A DNA stretch of 40,314 bases from Alphaproteobacteria bacterium (GTDB lineage Bacteria; Pseudomonadota; Alphaproteobacteria; JABAAW01; JAHZMA01). Positions 29,376-39,419 of this stretch are shown piece by piece. A program made the translations under genes and the position numbers. Below the pieces are notes generated by a model that was given only the letters and a program-made list of their open reading frames with translations, was not told where the DNA came from and ran no database searches. The stretch spans positions 1 to 40,314 of the forward strand of contig JAHZMA010000080.1 of the NCBI GenBank assembly GCA_022599575.1. The letters run 5' to 3'. Position 1 is the stretch's first letter; every line of letters begins with the position of its first letter.

Positions 29376-30029
29376 AATATGACGGCTATTTAATATTTCG
29401 GCGCGCTTCACAACGCTACCACCACGTGCGGCAGTTTGTTCATAAGGGTCTGATTCGGCAGTCATGTCAATTATTTCTATGAAAAAGCGGTGTGGTGTAT
29501 AAGAAAAACGACTGAGCTTTTTATAAAATTCGAAGCCAGCAATGAAATTTTGTGACTTATAATCGGTGGGTCGGTTATATTTAATATTGCCGTTATTCTT
29601 CATACGCCCCAATCCGCCACTGGCATAAAAAGAACCGAATATTGAACCTCTGATACGTATTTGTGGTGCGCGCGCACGAATCAGCAAAGCTTGTTCGATA
29701 ACATTACGCCCAGATGAATTTTCTTTAGGTTTGAAATTATAATCACTTATTCGCCATTCCACTGAAAATTCTTTATAAAATAAGCCACTATATCCTAACA
29801 TTGCACCCAAACCGCTAATATTATAAGGGTCAAGGGTTGCATCTTCTGCAACCCCATCGGCATAATATTGTTGCTGGATACGGCTATTTTCGGCAAAAGG
29901 GTCGATGGGATTAAAAGGAAAATGATAATGCGCCCCAACATAAAAACTTTGGGAAAACGCAACATTCGTCCATAATAATATGGTCAATAAAACAGTGATA
30001 TAAGATATATATATATTTATTTTATGCAC
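29346..30029 (-). CDS. Predicted outer-membrane beta-barrel protein (1)
   Basis: No specific family recognised. A signal peptide covers residues 1-26 (VLLTILLWTNVAFSQS). The mature part alternates polar and aromatic residues in beta-like strands, with repeated Gly/Tyr/Phe (FYASGGLGRM, FIAGFEFYKK), and ends HILIGYSFDIF: a terminal phenylalanine with alternating hydrophobics, the signal recognised by the BAM machinery. It follows a similar gene by 8 bp. Its last 30 bases overlap trpF on the other strand. Confidence 0.7.
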   Translation of the reverse strand: MHKINIYISYITVLLTILLWTNVAFSQSFYVGAHYHFPFNPIDPFAENSRIQQQYYADGVAEDATLDPYNISGLGAMLGYSGLFYKEFSVEWRISDYNFKPKENSSGRNVIEQALLIRARAPQIRIRGSIFGSFYASGGLGRMKNNGNIKYNRPTDYKSQNFIAGFEFYKKLSRFSYTPHRFFIEIIDMTAESDPYEQTAARGGSVVKRAEILNSRHILIGYSFDIF

Positions 30030-30037
30030 GTAAAAAT

Positions 30038-30676
30038 CTAAGGTGTTGAACCGAAGCGGAAAATATAAGCAAGCACAAATTGCGTATAGCGGATTGTTTC
30101 ACGCACACTAATATCAGTGCTAGCATCTACCTCGCGAAATGTGCCCGAACGCGCAATCACGCTTTGATATTCAGCCGCAAAACTGTGTCTTGTCTCACTA
30201 AAATTATCGGCGCCTATTAAAAAATCATACCCTATCAGATAGGTTGTGGTGCGATAGTTTTTATCGGTTGAAAGCACTTTATCACCTTTTGCGCCCGACC
30301 GTGCATTGCCACTACCAATGCCAACTTTTGGTCGGCGCTTACCAGCTGATGCACGCCCTGTTAATATAACATTGTTATGATGGAATGATGCTGTGCCTGC
30401 AGGCGAGGTAATGTCACTTTCGGTAACGCGATATTCAATAGAAAAACTATTATTACCGATGCCTGCTAAATAGCCGAGATTACCATTAAAGGGATATTTG
30501 ACGCTAAACTGATTATCAAAAGTGCTAGTACTCACATCATAAACTTGCCTATCTGCCCTTGCTTCCGCCCCTAATGAATAGGTAAGGCCAATATAAACAG
30601 TCGATTGCGCCATAGCCTGATGGCTTGGTAACAGTAACAGCACAAAAATAATGTGATATGGTAAATATTTTTTCAT
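30038..30676 (-). CDS. Predicted outer-membrane beta-barrel protein (2)
   Basis: No specific family recognised. A signal peptide covers residues 1-23 (FVLLLLPSHQAMAQS). The mature part has beta-like strands (VYIGLTYSLGAEA, SFSIEYRVTES, TYLIGYDFLIGAD, FVLAYIFRFG). The overall plan matches the next gene downstream (FSVEWRISDYN against FSIEYRVTESD; LIGYDF against LIGYSF), so the pair may be diverged paralogs. It lies 75 bp downstream of xerC's end on the opposite reading side, i.e. xerC ends to its right and both are read leftward. Confidence 0.68.
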   Translation of the reverse strand: MKKYLPYHIIFVLLLLPSHQAMAQSTVYIGLTYSLGAEARADRQVYDVSTSTFDNQFSVKYPFNGNLGYLAGIGNNSFSIEYRVTESDITSPAGTASFHHNNVILTGRASAGKRRPKVGIGSGNARSGAKGDKVLSTDKNYRTTTYLIGYDFLIGADNFSETRHSFAAEYQSVIARSGTFREVDASTDISVRETIRYTQFVLAYIFRFGSTP

Positions 30677-30751
30677 ATAAATATCTGTAACATTGTCCCC
30701 AATGATAATATGTTGATTTTCAAAGCAAAATACATACCTTTTTGCGATATG

Positions 30752-31753
30752 TCAGTTATTTTTTATATCCACCCGCTGTCGTGGATGGGTATGCTGATAT
30801 TCTTGCATCATATCATCAATCGCCAATTGGGTATAAATTTGTGTGGCTTTAATGGATTCATGCCCTAGTAATTCTTGAATTTGCCGTAAATTACCGCCTT
30901 GCGCCAAAAGGTGAGTTGCAAAAGAATGCCGCAACGCATGTGGCGTTAAATCATCGGATAAATGTAATTTTTTGCGAATTGCGGCAAGCTTTAATTGCGC
31001 CATTCGTGCCGATAGCCGATTGCCTTTTTTACCGCAAAAAAGCGGTGCAGAATCATCATTTTTGGTGAATATGCAAGATTGGATTAATCTGTTGAGCATA
31101 TCTTTAACGATTGGTAATAATGGCACAAAACGTTGCTTACTGCCTTTGCCGATGATGCTTAAAGAATCGGTGGCTGTTAAAACATCGCTTACCTGTAAGT
31201 TTAATGCTTCGCTGATACGCAAGCCCGAACCATATAACAGCATAAATAATGCTAAATCACGGCAATTTTCCCAAACATTCTCTCCGTTTGTTTGGTTTTG
31301 TTTTACCATATCAAAAATCGCGGTAATATCTTTTTCGCTGGCAGGGCGTGGCAATTTTTTTTGTTTTTTGGGATTTTGCACCATTTGCACCATCGCATTT
31401 TTTGCCAAATCATGTCGTTCCAAAAATTCAAAAAAGCTGCGGATAGAAGATAAAAACCTTACAAGCGACGTGGCTGAGACAGATTGTTGTTTTTTATGCG
31501 CTAAAAAGCTACGAAAATCACGAATTTTGAGATGATTAAGATTATCAAGTGCGATTTTACCGCCCGCATAATTCATCAAAAATTCAAAAAATTGCAATAA
31601 ATCACCCTGATAAGCGATGATACTATTATCGGCAAGATTTTTTTGTTTCAATTCTAGCAGATAGGTTTCAAAGGCTTGGCATAGATTATCATCGGCATAA
31701 TTTCTGATTAAATTCGCCGCATTTTCTGATAAATCTTTCTTAATAATGCTCAT
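30752..31753 (-). CDS. xerC: Tyrosine recombinase XerC
   Basis: Site-specific recombinase that resolves chromosome dimers at dif with XerD. It is 333 residues: an N-terminal SAM-like DNA-binding domain and a C-terminal catalytic domain. All catalytic residues are present: R179 (GSGLRISE), K203 (IGKGSKQR), H272 and R275 (HALRHSFATH), H298 (LLGHES) and Y307 (QIYTQL). Its ATG directly follows the DUF484 gene stop (TGAATG). The xerC-DUF484 pairing is widespread in proteobacteria, which argues for the housekeeping XerC and not a mobile-element integrase. Confidence 0.94.
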   Translation of the reverse strand: MSIIKKDLSENAANLIRNYADDNLCQAFETYLLELKQKNLADNSIIAYQGDLLQFFEFLMNYAGGKIALDNLNHLKIRDFRSFLAHKKQQSVSATSLVRFLSSIRSFFEFLERHDLAKNAMVQMVQNPKKQKKLPRPASEKDITAIFDMVKQNQTNGENVWENCRDLALFMLLYGSGLRISEALNLQVSDVLTATDSLSIIGKGSKQRFVPLLPIVKDMLNRLIQSCIFTKNDDSAPLFCGKKGNRLSARMAQLKLAAIRKKLHLSDDLTPHALRHSFATHLLAQGGNLRQIQELLGHESIKATQIYTQLAIDDMMQEYQHTHPRQRVDIKNN

Positions 31754-32452
31754 TCATTCTATTCGATTAAATAATTTCATCATTTGCATAAATATGTTGG
31801 CTAAAAATATCATATAATCGGCTTCTAAAGTTTGGTCAAATTGTTCAGGCACAGATGACCCAAATGCCATAAAGCCACGACACCTATAAAAATCAACCAT
31901 AATCAAAATATCAGAATGAATCTTATTCATGCCATAAATTTCTGGCTCGCCTTGCATATGATTGCGTTGCAATACTTTCTCACCCCTTAACAGATGCAAT
32001 GTTTTGCCACTAATCAGACGCAAATTATCGCAAACCATATTTTGCAAAAATGGTTCATATTCAGTTTGTGGGATAAAGCAAAGCACTATTTTTTCTAATT
32101 CCAGCTGTTTAGGCATGGCTTGGGTGAGCATATTTAATAATTGCCACTGTGATTCACAAGATAGAATCTTTAGCACCAGCTGGTGAATTCTTTGTTGATA
32201 ATCATGATTAACGCGCATGATAGAGAATAACTCACGATTCTCGGCATCGCGCATATTAAGTTGATTTTGCAAATGCCCAATCAGCGCGCTTCTAAAATCA
32301 ACAATATTATCGCCTTCTGCCCATTCTGCGGGCAATTTCAATGCGCTTGACAATTCATCATGCCGCAATAAAAAATCAGGATTTGCGAGTAAATATTCCT
32401 TAATTTTTTGTTCAGCATCATTGCTTGATGGGTCAGAAACCACCATCATCAC
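31754..32452 (-). CDS. DUF484 family protein
   Basis: GAF-like DUF484 protein of unproven function, habitually encoded with xerC. It is up to 232 residues; the N-terminal IKEYLLANPDFLLRHDELSSAL and a following coiled-coil (LQNQLNMRDAENRELFSIM) are the usual start of the family. The gene starts with three consecutive ATG codons. GAGGTG abuts the first, so the third ATG is probably the one used. It ends adjacent to the xerC start. Confidence 0.88.
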   Translation of the reverse strand: MMMVVSDPSSNDAEQKIKEYLLANPDFLLRHDELSSALKLPAEWAEGDNIVDFRSALIGHLQNQLNMRDAENRELFSIMRVNHDYQQRIHQLVLKILSCESQWQLLNMLTQAMPKQLELEKIVLCFIPQTEYEPFLQNMVCDNLRLISGKTLHLLRGEKVLQRNHMQGEPEIYGMNKIHSDILIMVDFYRCRGFMAFGSSVPEQFDQTLEADYMIFLANIFMQMMKLFNRIE

Positions 32453-32467
32453 CTCGTTTCATATCGC

Positions 32468-33121
32468 CTATAAAATAGACTGTCCAGTTTTTTGCCAATC
32501 ATCCATAAAGCTTTTTAGCCCCTTATCAGTAAGCGGATGCTGATACAGCATTTCCAATGTTTTGGGGGGCAATGTTGCAACATCTGCGCCAATTTTGGCA
32601 CATTCCACCACATGTAAGGGGTTACGCACCGAAGCTGCCAACACATTGGTTGCAAAATCGTAATTTTCAAAAATTTCTACAATCTCGCCAATCAGCGTTA
32701 AGCCATCATAGCCAATATCGTCTAACCTGCCAACAAAGGGTGAGATATATTCCGCACCTGCTTTTGCCGCCAATAAGGCTTGCGCCGCCGAAAAACATAA
32801 GGTTACATTCACCGAAACATCTTTATCGCTTAAAGTTTTGCATGCCAGCAAGCCATCGGGCGTTAATGGCACTTTAATGGTGACATTATCGGCAAGCGAT
32901 AAAAACCTATCCGCTTCTTTTAGCATGGTGGCGCAATCAAGCGCAGTGACTTCGGCACTGACCGAGCCTTTTACAATCGCGCAAATCTCTTTAATGGTTT
33001 GCAAAATATCGCGCCCCGATTTGGCAATCAGTGATGGGTTGGTGGTAACGCCATCAATCAAACCTGTTTGATACCATTTTTCCACTTCGCCAATATCGGC
33101 ACTATCCAAAAATATTTTCAT
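32468..33121 (-). CDS. fsa: Fructose-6-phosphate aldolase / transaldolase-like protein
   Basis: Short transaldolase-family barrel of 217 residues. [11 protein letters not shown] (6-16), [13 protein letters not shown] (24-36), and the Schiff-base lysine K83 in [10 protein letters not shown]. Proteins of this size are called either transaldolase (TalC) or FSA; sequence alone does not settle the reaction. AGGGA precedes the ATG by 7 bases and a TATAAT sits in the upstream 50 bases. It stands before the DUF484 gene (15 bp). Confidence 0.9.
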   Translation of the reverse strand: MKIFLDSADIGEVEKWYQTGLIDGVTTNPSLIAKSGRDILQTIKEICAIVKGSVSAEVTALDCATMLKEADRFLSLADNVTIKVPLTPDGLLACKTLSDKDVSVNVTLCFSAAQALLAAKAGAEYISPFVGRLDDIGYDGLTLIGEIVEIFENYDFATNVLAASVRNPLHVVECAKIGADVATLPPKTLEMLYQHPLTDKGLKSFMDDWQKTGQSIL

Positions 33122-33201
33122 GATGTTGTCCCTATTTTATTATATTACTGCGTGAGTATAAACAAATATGCTGATAGAGACAATAACGTATATCATAAAA
33201 C

Positions 33202-33230
33202 TTGCAAAATTCAGCAATTTCAATTACAAT
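33202..33230 (+). promoter_or_regulatory. Promoter giving a probably leaderless toxin mRNA
   Basis: TTGCAA (33202-33207), exactly 17 bp, then TACAAT (33225-33230). The ATGATG start codons are at 33235-33240, just where transcription should begin, and no ribosome site is present. Confidence 0.5.
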
Positions 33231-33234
33231 CAAC

Positions 33235-33522
33235 ATGATGCGTAAAATAATCAGGTGGAATGCGGAAAAATCCTTGCAATTAAGAAGGCTTTATGAAAGG
33301 GGAAATATAGGGTTTGAAGAATGTGCCTCACTGATAGAAGCGGGAAAAATATTAGATGTTATCGATAATCCTAGTCAACACCATTCAGAGCAAAAAGTTT
33401 TTGTGTTAGAAATTGATAATTATGCTTATCTTGTGCCTTATGTTGAAAATGATGAAGAGATTTTTTTAAAAACGCTTTACCCATGCCGTAAAAATACGGC
33501 ACATTATTTGAAAGAAAGATGA
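33235..33522 (+). CDS. BrnT-like toxin-family protein
   Basis: Resembles small BrnT/RelE-fold-type toxins: an opening IIRWNAEKSLQLRR, then IGFEECASLIEAGKILDVIDNP, then QKVFVLEIDNYAYLVPYV and EEIFLKTLYPCRKNT. From ATG 33235 it is 95 residues; a second ATG follows at once. The opening W-N/D-x-E-K and the C-terminal K-T-x-x-P-x-R-K motif are what I recognise; the exact subfamily is uncertain. It is followed after 3 bp by a small gene that fits an antitoxin. Inference: ribonuclease-type toxin. Confidence 0.7.
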   Translation: MMRKIIRWNAEKSLQLRRLYERGNIGFEECASLIEAGKILDVIDNPSQHHSEQKVFVLEIDNYAYLVPYVENDEEIFLKTLYPCRKNTAHYLKER

Positions 33523-33525
33523 AAA

Positions 33526-33738
33526 ATGTCAAAAAAAACCATAGATACACCTCGCATCGGACGCTATTTAGATGATAAGGAAAAATTACTTATTGAAAGC
33601 ATGGAAACCGCTATCAATCAACCAGATTATGCACCCGTTAGCATCATGACGCCAGAATATAAAGAAATGCTACAACAAGCAGCAAAAGCAGGATTGCAAG
33701 AATATGACGCTAGTAATCTTCAAAACAAAGCATCGTAG
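33526..33738 (+). CDS. Probable cognate antitoxin
   Basis: A 70-residue hydrophilic protein starting 3 bp after the toxin gene. It contains YLDDKEKLLIESMETAINQ, similar to the conserved opening of antitoxins paired with this toxin type, and a second helix EYKEMLQQAAKAGLQEY. A complete ribbon-helix-helix domain is not obvious, and the protein looks shorter than typical partners, so the DNA-binding part may be lost or of another kind. The role rests mainly on position. Confidence 0.55.
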   Translation: MSKKTIDTPRIGRYLDDKEKLLIESMETAINQPDYAPVSIMTPEYKEMLQQAAKAGLQEYDASNLQNKAS

Positions 33739-33741
33739 AAA

Positions 33742-33890
33742 CATCTATATAGACCATCTTTATTGACACTTCTAAACAGCTTATCTTATTAGATTAATCT
33801 AAAACCAAACATCTTTATAGATACTTCTAAACAGTTGATATTATTAGATTAATCTAATACCAAAGTATCTTTATAGACACTTTTTTCCTT
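33742..33890. repeat. 55-bp tandem repeats with perfect palindromes
   Basis: Two full units of 55 bp (from about 33754 and 33809) contain CATCTTTAT, ACTTCTAAACAG and the perfect 14-bp palindrome TTAGATTAATCTAA at 33789-33802 and 33844-33857. Partial units flank them: ATCTATATAGAC near 33743 and ATCTTTATAGACACTT near 33867. The palindromes are exactly 55 bp apart, which suggests paired protein-binding sites in front of the gene at 33958. Confidence 0.75.
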
Positions 33891-33957
33891 GCTAATTTTT
33901 TCTTTTTCATAAAAAATAACAGGCTCCATGTTGGTTAATTTTTAAAGGAGTAATACA

Positions 33958-34245
33958 ATGACGGATATAGACAGATTGATAAGAACTATAGGCAAAAGAG
34001 AGTTTGTTAATTGGTTGGAAAGATGCATGAAATCTCAAGATACACATATTATGGTAGAAAAAATGCGTTCGGAACAACCTTATTTAGGAGCTAATAGTTG
34101 TGCTACTAAAATAAGTGGTATTTATAGAGTTATTCGGGAGGGTTTAATTATCGAAGCTTTAAATGAAATAGTTGAAGCAACACATGTGCCTCATGCAGTA
34201 AGAGCAAAAGCGAGGAATTTAAAAAATCAATACGCTATAGCATAG
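33958..34245 (+). CDS. 95-residue protein of unknown function
   Basis: I do not recognise a family. The protein is small, mostly helical by composition, slightly basic, with two cysteines (ERCMKS, NSCATK) and no signal peptide or membrane segment. AAAGGAG lies 8 bases before the ATG, the strongest ribosome site in this islet, which supports real expression. Upstream are the 55-bp palindromic repeats; downstream is a perfect 15-bp inverted repeat. Possible roles such as a small regulator binding the palindromes are guesses from position. Confidence 0.65.
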   Translation: MTDIDRLIRTIGKREFVNWLERCMKSQDTHIMVEKMRSEQPYLGANSCATKISGIYRVIREGLIIEALNEIVEATHVPHAVRAKARNLKNQYAIA

Positions 34246-34260
34246 TTTACTAAAAATATG

Positions 34261-34308
34261 GGAATGATATATTTGCTTGCTCAAATTGGGTGACAAATAT
34301 ATCATTCC
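34261..34308. terminator. Perfect 15-bp inverted repeat after the 95-aa gene
   Basis: GGAATGATATATTTG at 34261-34275 is exactly complementary to 34294-34308 around an 18-base loop. It is followed by GAAAAAAATATT and not by a T run, so on the plus strand it is not a classic terminator. On the minus strand the same A run gives a T run ahead of the stem, not after it. It may be a terminator of another type, an RNA-stabilising stem, or an operator before priA. Confidence 0.5.
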
Positions 34309-34335
34309 GAAAAAAATATTATTTCATATCACCTT

Positions 34336-34362
34336 TTGTAATTGTGATGTTTTTGCTATAGT
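34336..34362 (+). promoter_or_regulatory. Possible priA promoter close to the start codon
   Basis: TTTGTA/TTGTAA near 34336-34341 and TATAGT at 34357-34362, 15-16 bp apart. Transcription would begin only a few bases before ATG 34372, so the priA mRNA may be nearly leaderless; no ribosome site is visible. Confidence 0.4.
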
Positions 34363-34371
34363 TGCTATCTT

Positions 34372-36549
34372 ATGCAACAATCTAAAACCACACTCACCAT
34401 AGATATTCTGCCCTGTAGTACCTTGCCAGTAGGTAAAGATGTGTTTACTTATTTATGCAACCCTGATAATCCGCCCGCAATCGGGAAAATTTGCATCGTT
34501 CCATTTGGCAAGCAAGAAATATTGGGGATATGTGTTAGTGCGCCGAAACCGCCAACATCTGACATGCCCTTGAAGGTGATTAAAGAAATTCTGCCACTGC
34601 CACCACTTACCACAGAAACGCTCAGCTTTATTGATAAATTCGCTAATTACAACATGATGAAGCGTGGCACAGCGTTAAAAATGATGATTGCCCTTGCAAC
34701 AAAAGCCTTGCCCACGCACGAAAATCTGTATCAGCTAATGCCTGATAGTGATGCAATCATCAAAGAAAAATCGATTAAACTCACCGCAATGCGTAAAAAA
34801 TTCATTGAGAACGCTAAAAATTTACCACCCTTACCACTTAAAACGCTCACCATTGAAACGGGAGTTTCGGCGGCAAGCATTAAGAAAATGCAAGAAATTG
34901 GCATGGTGAGTAGCATCACGCAACAGCAAAAAATAGCGTCGCCTGATTACACTTATCAGCCACCCGATTTTAGCGATGAACAGCAAAAAGTAAAACAGGC
35001 GATGCAACCGTTGCTTGATGAGGCGCAAACCATTTTGCTAGATGGCGAGACGGGTTCGGGCAAAACTCTGTTATATTTTGATGCGGCGGCAAAAATATTA
35101 CAGCACAATAAGCAGGTGCTGATTTTACTGCCAGAAATTATTCTCACCCGTCAATTTGTGGCATCATTTGAAAAATATTTTGGCATAAAGCCATTATTGT
35201 GGCATTCATCGCAAAGCGAGGTGACACGCAAAAAAATTTGGCAACATGCCATTAACGGCACAGCTGTTTGTGTGATGGGGGCGCGTTCGGCTTTGCTATT
35301 GCCGTTTCAGAATCTAGGCTTGATTATTGTTGATGAGGAGCATGATTCATCATATAAGCAAAGCGAGGGCAATATTTATCATGCACGTGATATGGCGGTG
35401 TTGCGGGCAAAACTTACCCATATTCCGCTGATACTAGCTTCAGCCACGCCATCATTAGAAAGCATGGTCAATGCCGATAAGTTGCGCTATCACCGCCTCA
35501 TCTTAAAGCAACGTTATGGTGGAGCAGCCATGCCTGATATTCATCTGATTGATGTGCGGAAAGAAAAATATGAAAAGGGTAAATTTATCAGTGGGCAAAT
35601 TATCAAACATCTGCAAATCACGCTTGATGAAAAACAACAGGCGATTTTATATTTGAATAGGCGCGGCTTTGCCCCCTTATTATTATGCCGTTCCTGCGGT
35701 TATCGTTTTATGTGCCATTCATGCGATGCGTGGCTGGTGGCGCATTATCATATCAATAGGTTGCAATGCCATCATTGCGGTTATCAAGCGCCATTGGCCG
35801 AGCAATGCCCCGATTGCCAAAGCGATGATTTACTGCCTTGCGGGCCCGGTATCGAACGGATTGCGGAAGAGGTTCATACAACATTTCCTGATGCGCGTTT
35901 GGCACTAATGTCGTCAGACCATATCAAGCAGCGCGAACAGGGCGAACAGCTAATTACTGCCATGCAACAAGGCGAAATTGATATTCTTATTGGCACGCAA
36001 ATTTTAACCAAAGGTTTCCATTTTGCCAATCTTAGTTTTGTTGGCGTGATTGATGCCGATTTATCATTATCGGGCGGTGATTTACGCGCGGGCGAACATA
36101 CCTATCAATTATTGCATCAGGTGATGGGGCGGGCGGGGCGCGAACAGCATGGCACGGTGATGTTGCAAACCACGAATCCCGAACATATTTTATTCCAATC
36201 ACTGGCATCAGGCAAGCGCGATGAATTTTATCAATCTGAAAAAGCCTTTCGCGCACAGGGGAATTGGCCACCTTTCGGGCGCATGGCGATGATACTGCTA
36301 AAAGGCAATCATCAAGAAAAGCTTTATGAATTTGCCAAAAGCCTGAAACAACATTTACCAAAAGCCGATAATATTGCTGTGCTAGGGCCTGCATTGGCAC
36401 CGCTGGCACGCGTTAATAATCAGTGGCAAATTCGCTTTTTGCTCCGCACCCATCGCAATTTTTTATTGCAACAATTCATCCTTGATTGGTTGGCGCGTGT
36501 CAAAAAACCAAATGCCATCCATCTAAAAATTGATATTGACCCATTATAA
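34372..36549 (+). CDS. priA: Primosomal protein N' (replication restart helicase)
   Basis: 3'-5' superfamily 2 helicase that reloads the replisome at stalled forks. It is 725 residues: an N-terminal 3'BD region, the helicase core with Walker A GETGSGKT (225-232), DEEH (321-324) and ASATP (356-360), then the zinc region with C439, C442, C448, C451, C466, C469, C479 and C482. Later GTQILTKGFHF and the HQVMGRAGRE motif VI complete it. No ribosome site is visible before the ATG. Neighbours fsa, DUF484 and xerC are usual, but the islet at 33.2-34.3 kb separates priA from fsa here. Confidence 0.96.
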   Translation: MQQSKTTLTIDILPCSTLPVGKDVFTYLCNPDNPPAIGKICIVPFGKQEILGICVSAPKPPTSDMPLKVIKEILPLPPLTTETLSFIDKFANYNMMKRGTALKMMIALATKALPTHENLYQLMPDSDAIIKEKSIKLTAMRKKFIENAKNLPPLPLKTLTIETGVSAASIKKMQEIGMVSSITQQQKIASPDYTYQPPDFSDEQQKVKQAMQPLLDEAQTILLDGETGSGKTLLYFDAAAKILQHNKQVLILLPEIILTRQFVASFEKYFGIKPLLWHSSQSEVTRKKIWQHAINGTAVCVMGARSALLLPFQNLGLIIVDEEHDSSYKQSEGNIYHARDMAVLRAKLTHIPLILASATPSLESMVNADKLRYHRLILKQRYGGAAMPDIHLIDVRKEKYEKGKFISGQIIKHLQITLDEKQQAILYLNRRGFAPLLLCRSCGYRFMCHSCDAWLVAHYHINRLQCHHCGYQAPLAEQCPDCQSDDLLPCGPGIERIAEEVHTTFPDARLALMSSDHIKQREQGEQLITAMQQGEIDILIGTQILTKGFHFANLSFVGVIDADLSLSGGDLRAGEHTYQLLHQVMGRAGREQHGTVMLQTTNPEHILFQSLASGKRDEFYQSEKAFRAQGNWPPFGRMAMILLKGNHQEKLYEFAKSLKQHLPKADNIAVLGPALAPLARVNNQWQIRFLLRTHRNFLLQQFILDWLARVKKPNAIHLKIDIDPL

Positions 36550-36580
36550 TGGTAAGATAGCACATATCAATGAAAGGAAC

Positions 36581-37021
36581 ATGATGATGAAAGAAATTCA
36601 CACCGAAATTGACATTAACGCACCTGTCGCCAAAGTTTGGGATATTATCAGCAATCTTGATGAATGGGCAACATGGAATAAAATGGTAATAGGCGCAAGC
36701 GGTAAAATCACGCAAGGCGCAACATTATCCATCACCATGCGGGGCAAAAGCGAAGGGGGCGAGCATAGCTATGCGCCAACCGTGATAGAATGTGATGCGC
36801 CAAATTATTTCAGATTTCGCGCCAGTATGGGCAATCGGTTGATGATGACCAATTATAAAATCTGTCAATTAGAAGCCAATAATAATGGCGGCACGAAATT
36901 TACGCATATCGAGCAATTTTCAGGGCTGATGGTGCCGTTCATTTGGAAAAAAATGGAACAAGGCGTGCCGATGATGTTGGCGATGATGAACAAAAATCTT
37001 AAACAACACGCCGAAACCTGA
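36581..37021 (+). CDS. SRPBCC (START-like) family protein
   Basis: Small lipid/ligand-binding fold protein (about 145 residues). Family features: the opening EIHTEIDINAPVAKVWDIISNLDEWATWN, a central GATLSITMRG, and the C-terminal GTKFTHIEQFSG plus amphipathic helix GVPMMLAMMNKNLKQ. Ligand unknown. It starts with ATG ATG ATG; AAAGGA is best spaced for the second or third. A TATAAT at 36545-36550 at the end of priA may act as a -10, but the -35 is poor. Convergent with katG. Confidence 0.82.
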   Translation: MMMKEIHTEIDINAPVAKVWDIISNLDEWATWNKMVIGASGKITQGATLSITMRGKSEGGEHSYAPTVIECDAPNYFRFRASMGNRLMMTNYKICQLEANNNGGTKFTHIEQFSGLMVPFIWKKMEQGVPMMLAMMNKNLKQHAET

Positions 37022-37037
37022 CATGCTTAAACATGTC
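37020..37037 (+). repeat. Small palindrome at the end of the SRPBCC gene
   Basis: GACATG (37020-37025) pairs with CATGTC (37032-37037) around CTTAAA, overlapping the stop codon, and CATGCTTAA is repeated directly after. There is no T run. It could be a weak 3' stem; the rest of the space up to katG holds nothing recognisable. Confidence 0.3.
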
Positions 37038-37135
37038 ATGCTTAAAGTTGAAAACATAATAGTTTGAAAATTGGCAATTGATATTCTCGGTAGAGATAAT
37101 CATCACCAGATTGCGTTTAAGTTTTAGATGCACCC

Positions 37136-39322
<2,187 letters not shown>

Positions 39323-39341
39323 TTATATATTTGGGTTAAAA

Positions 39342-39380
39342 TATCATGTTTAAATTATCATGTAATATGGCAAGATGCAA
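39342..39380 (-). promoter_or_regulatory. katG promoter with possible operator
   Basis: On the minus strand: TTGCAT (complement of 39375-39380), 17 bp, TAATTT (complement of 39352-39357). TATCATGT is repeated directly at 39342-39349 and 39356-39363, overlapping the -10 region, 14 bp apart. It could be bound by a peroxide or iron regulator; which one is not shown by the sequence. Confidence 0.45.
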
Positions 39381-39419
39381 GCAGGGGAATTGATTATTTT
39401 TGACTCTTTATGAGGTTAC

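Noticed and set aside
30972-31535. 187-residue plus-strand open frame opposite xerC
   Set aside because: Antisense shadow of a well-conserved gene; no domain or ribosome site.
30752-31753. XerC as integrase of a mobile element or genomic island
   Set aside because: It is coupled to the DUF484 gene and near priA and fsa, the normal chromosomal setting; no island cargo is next to it.
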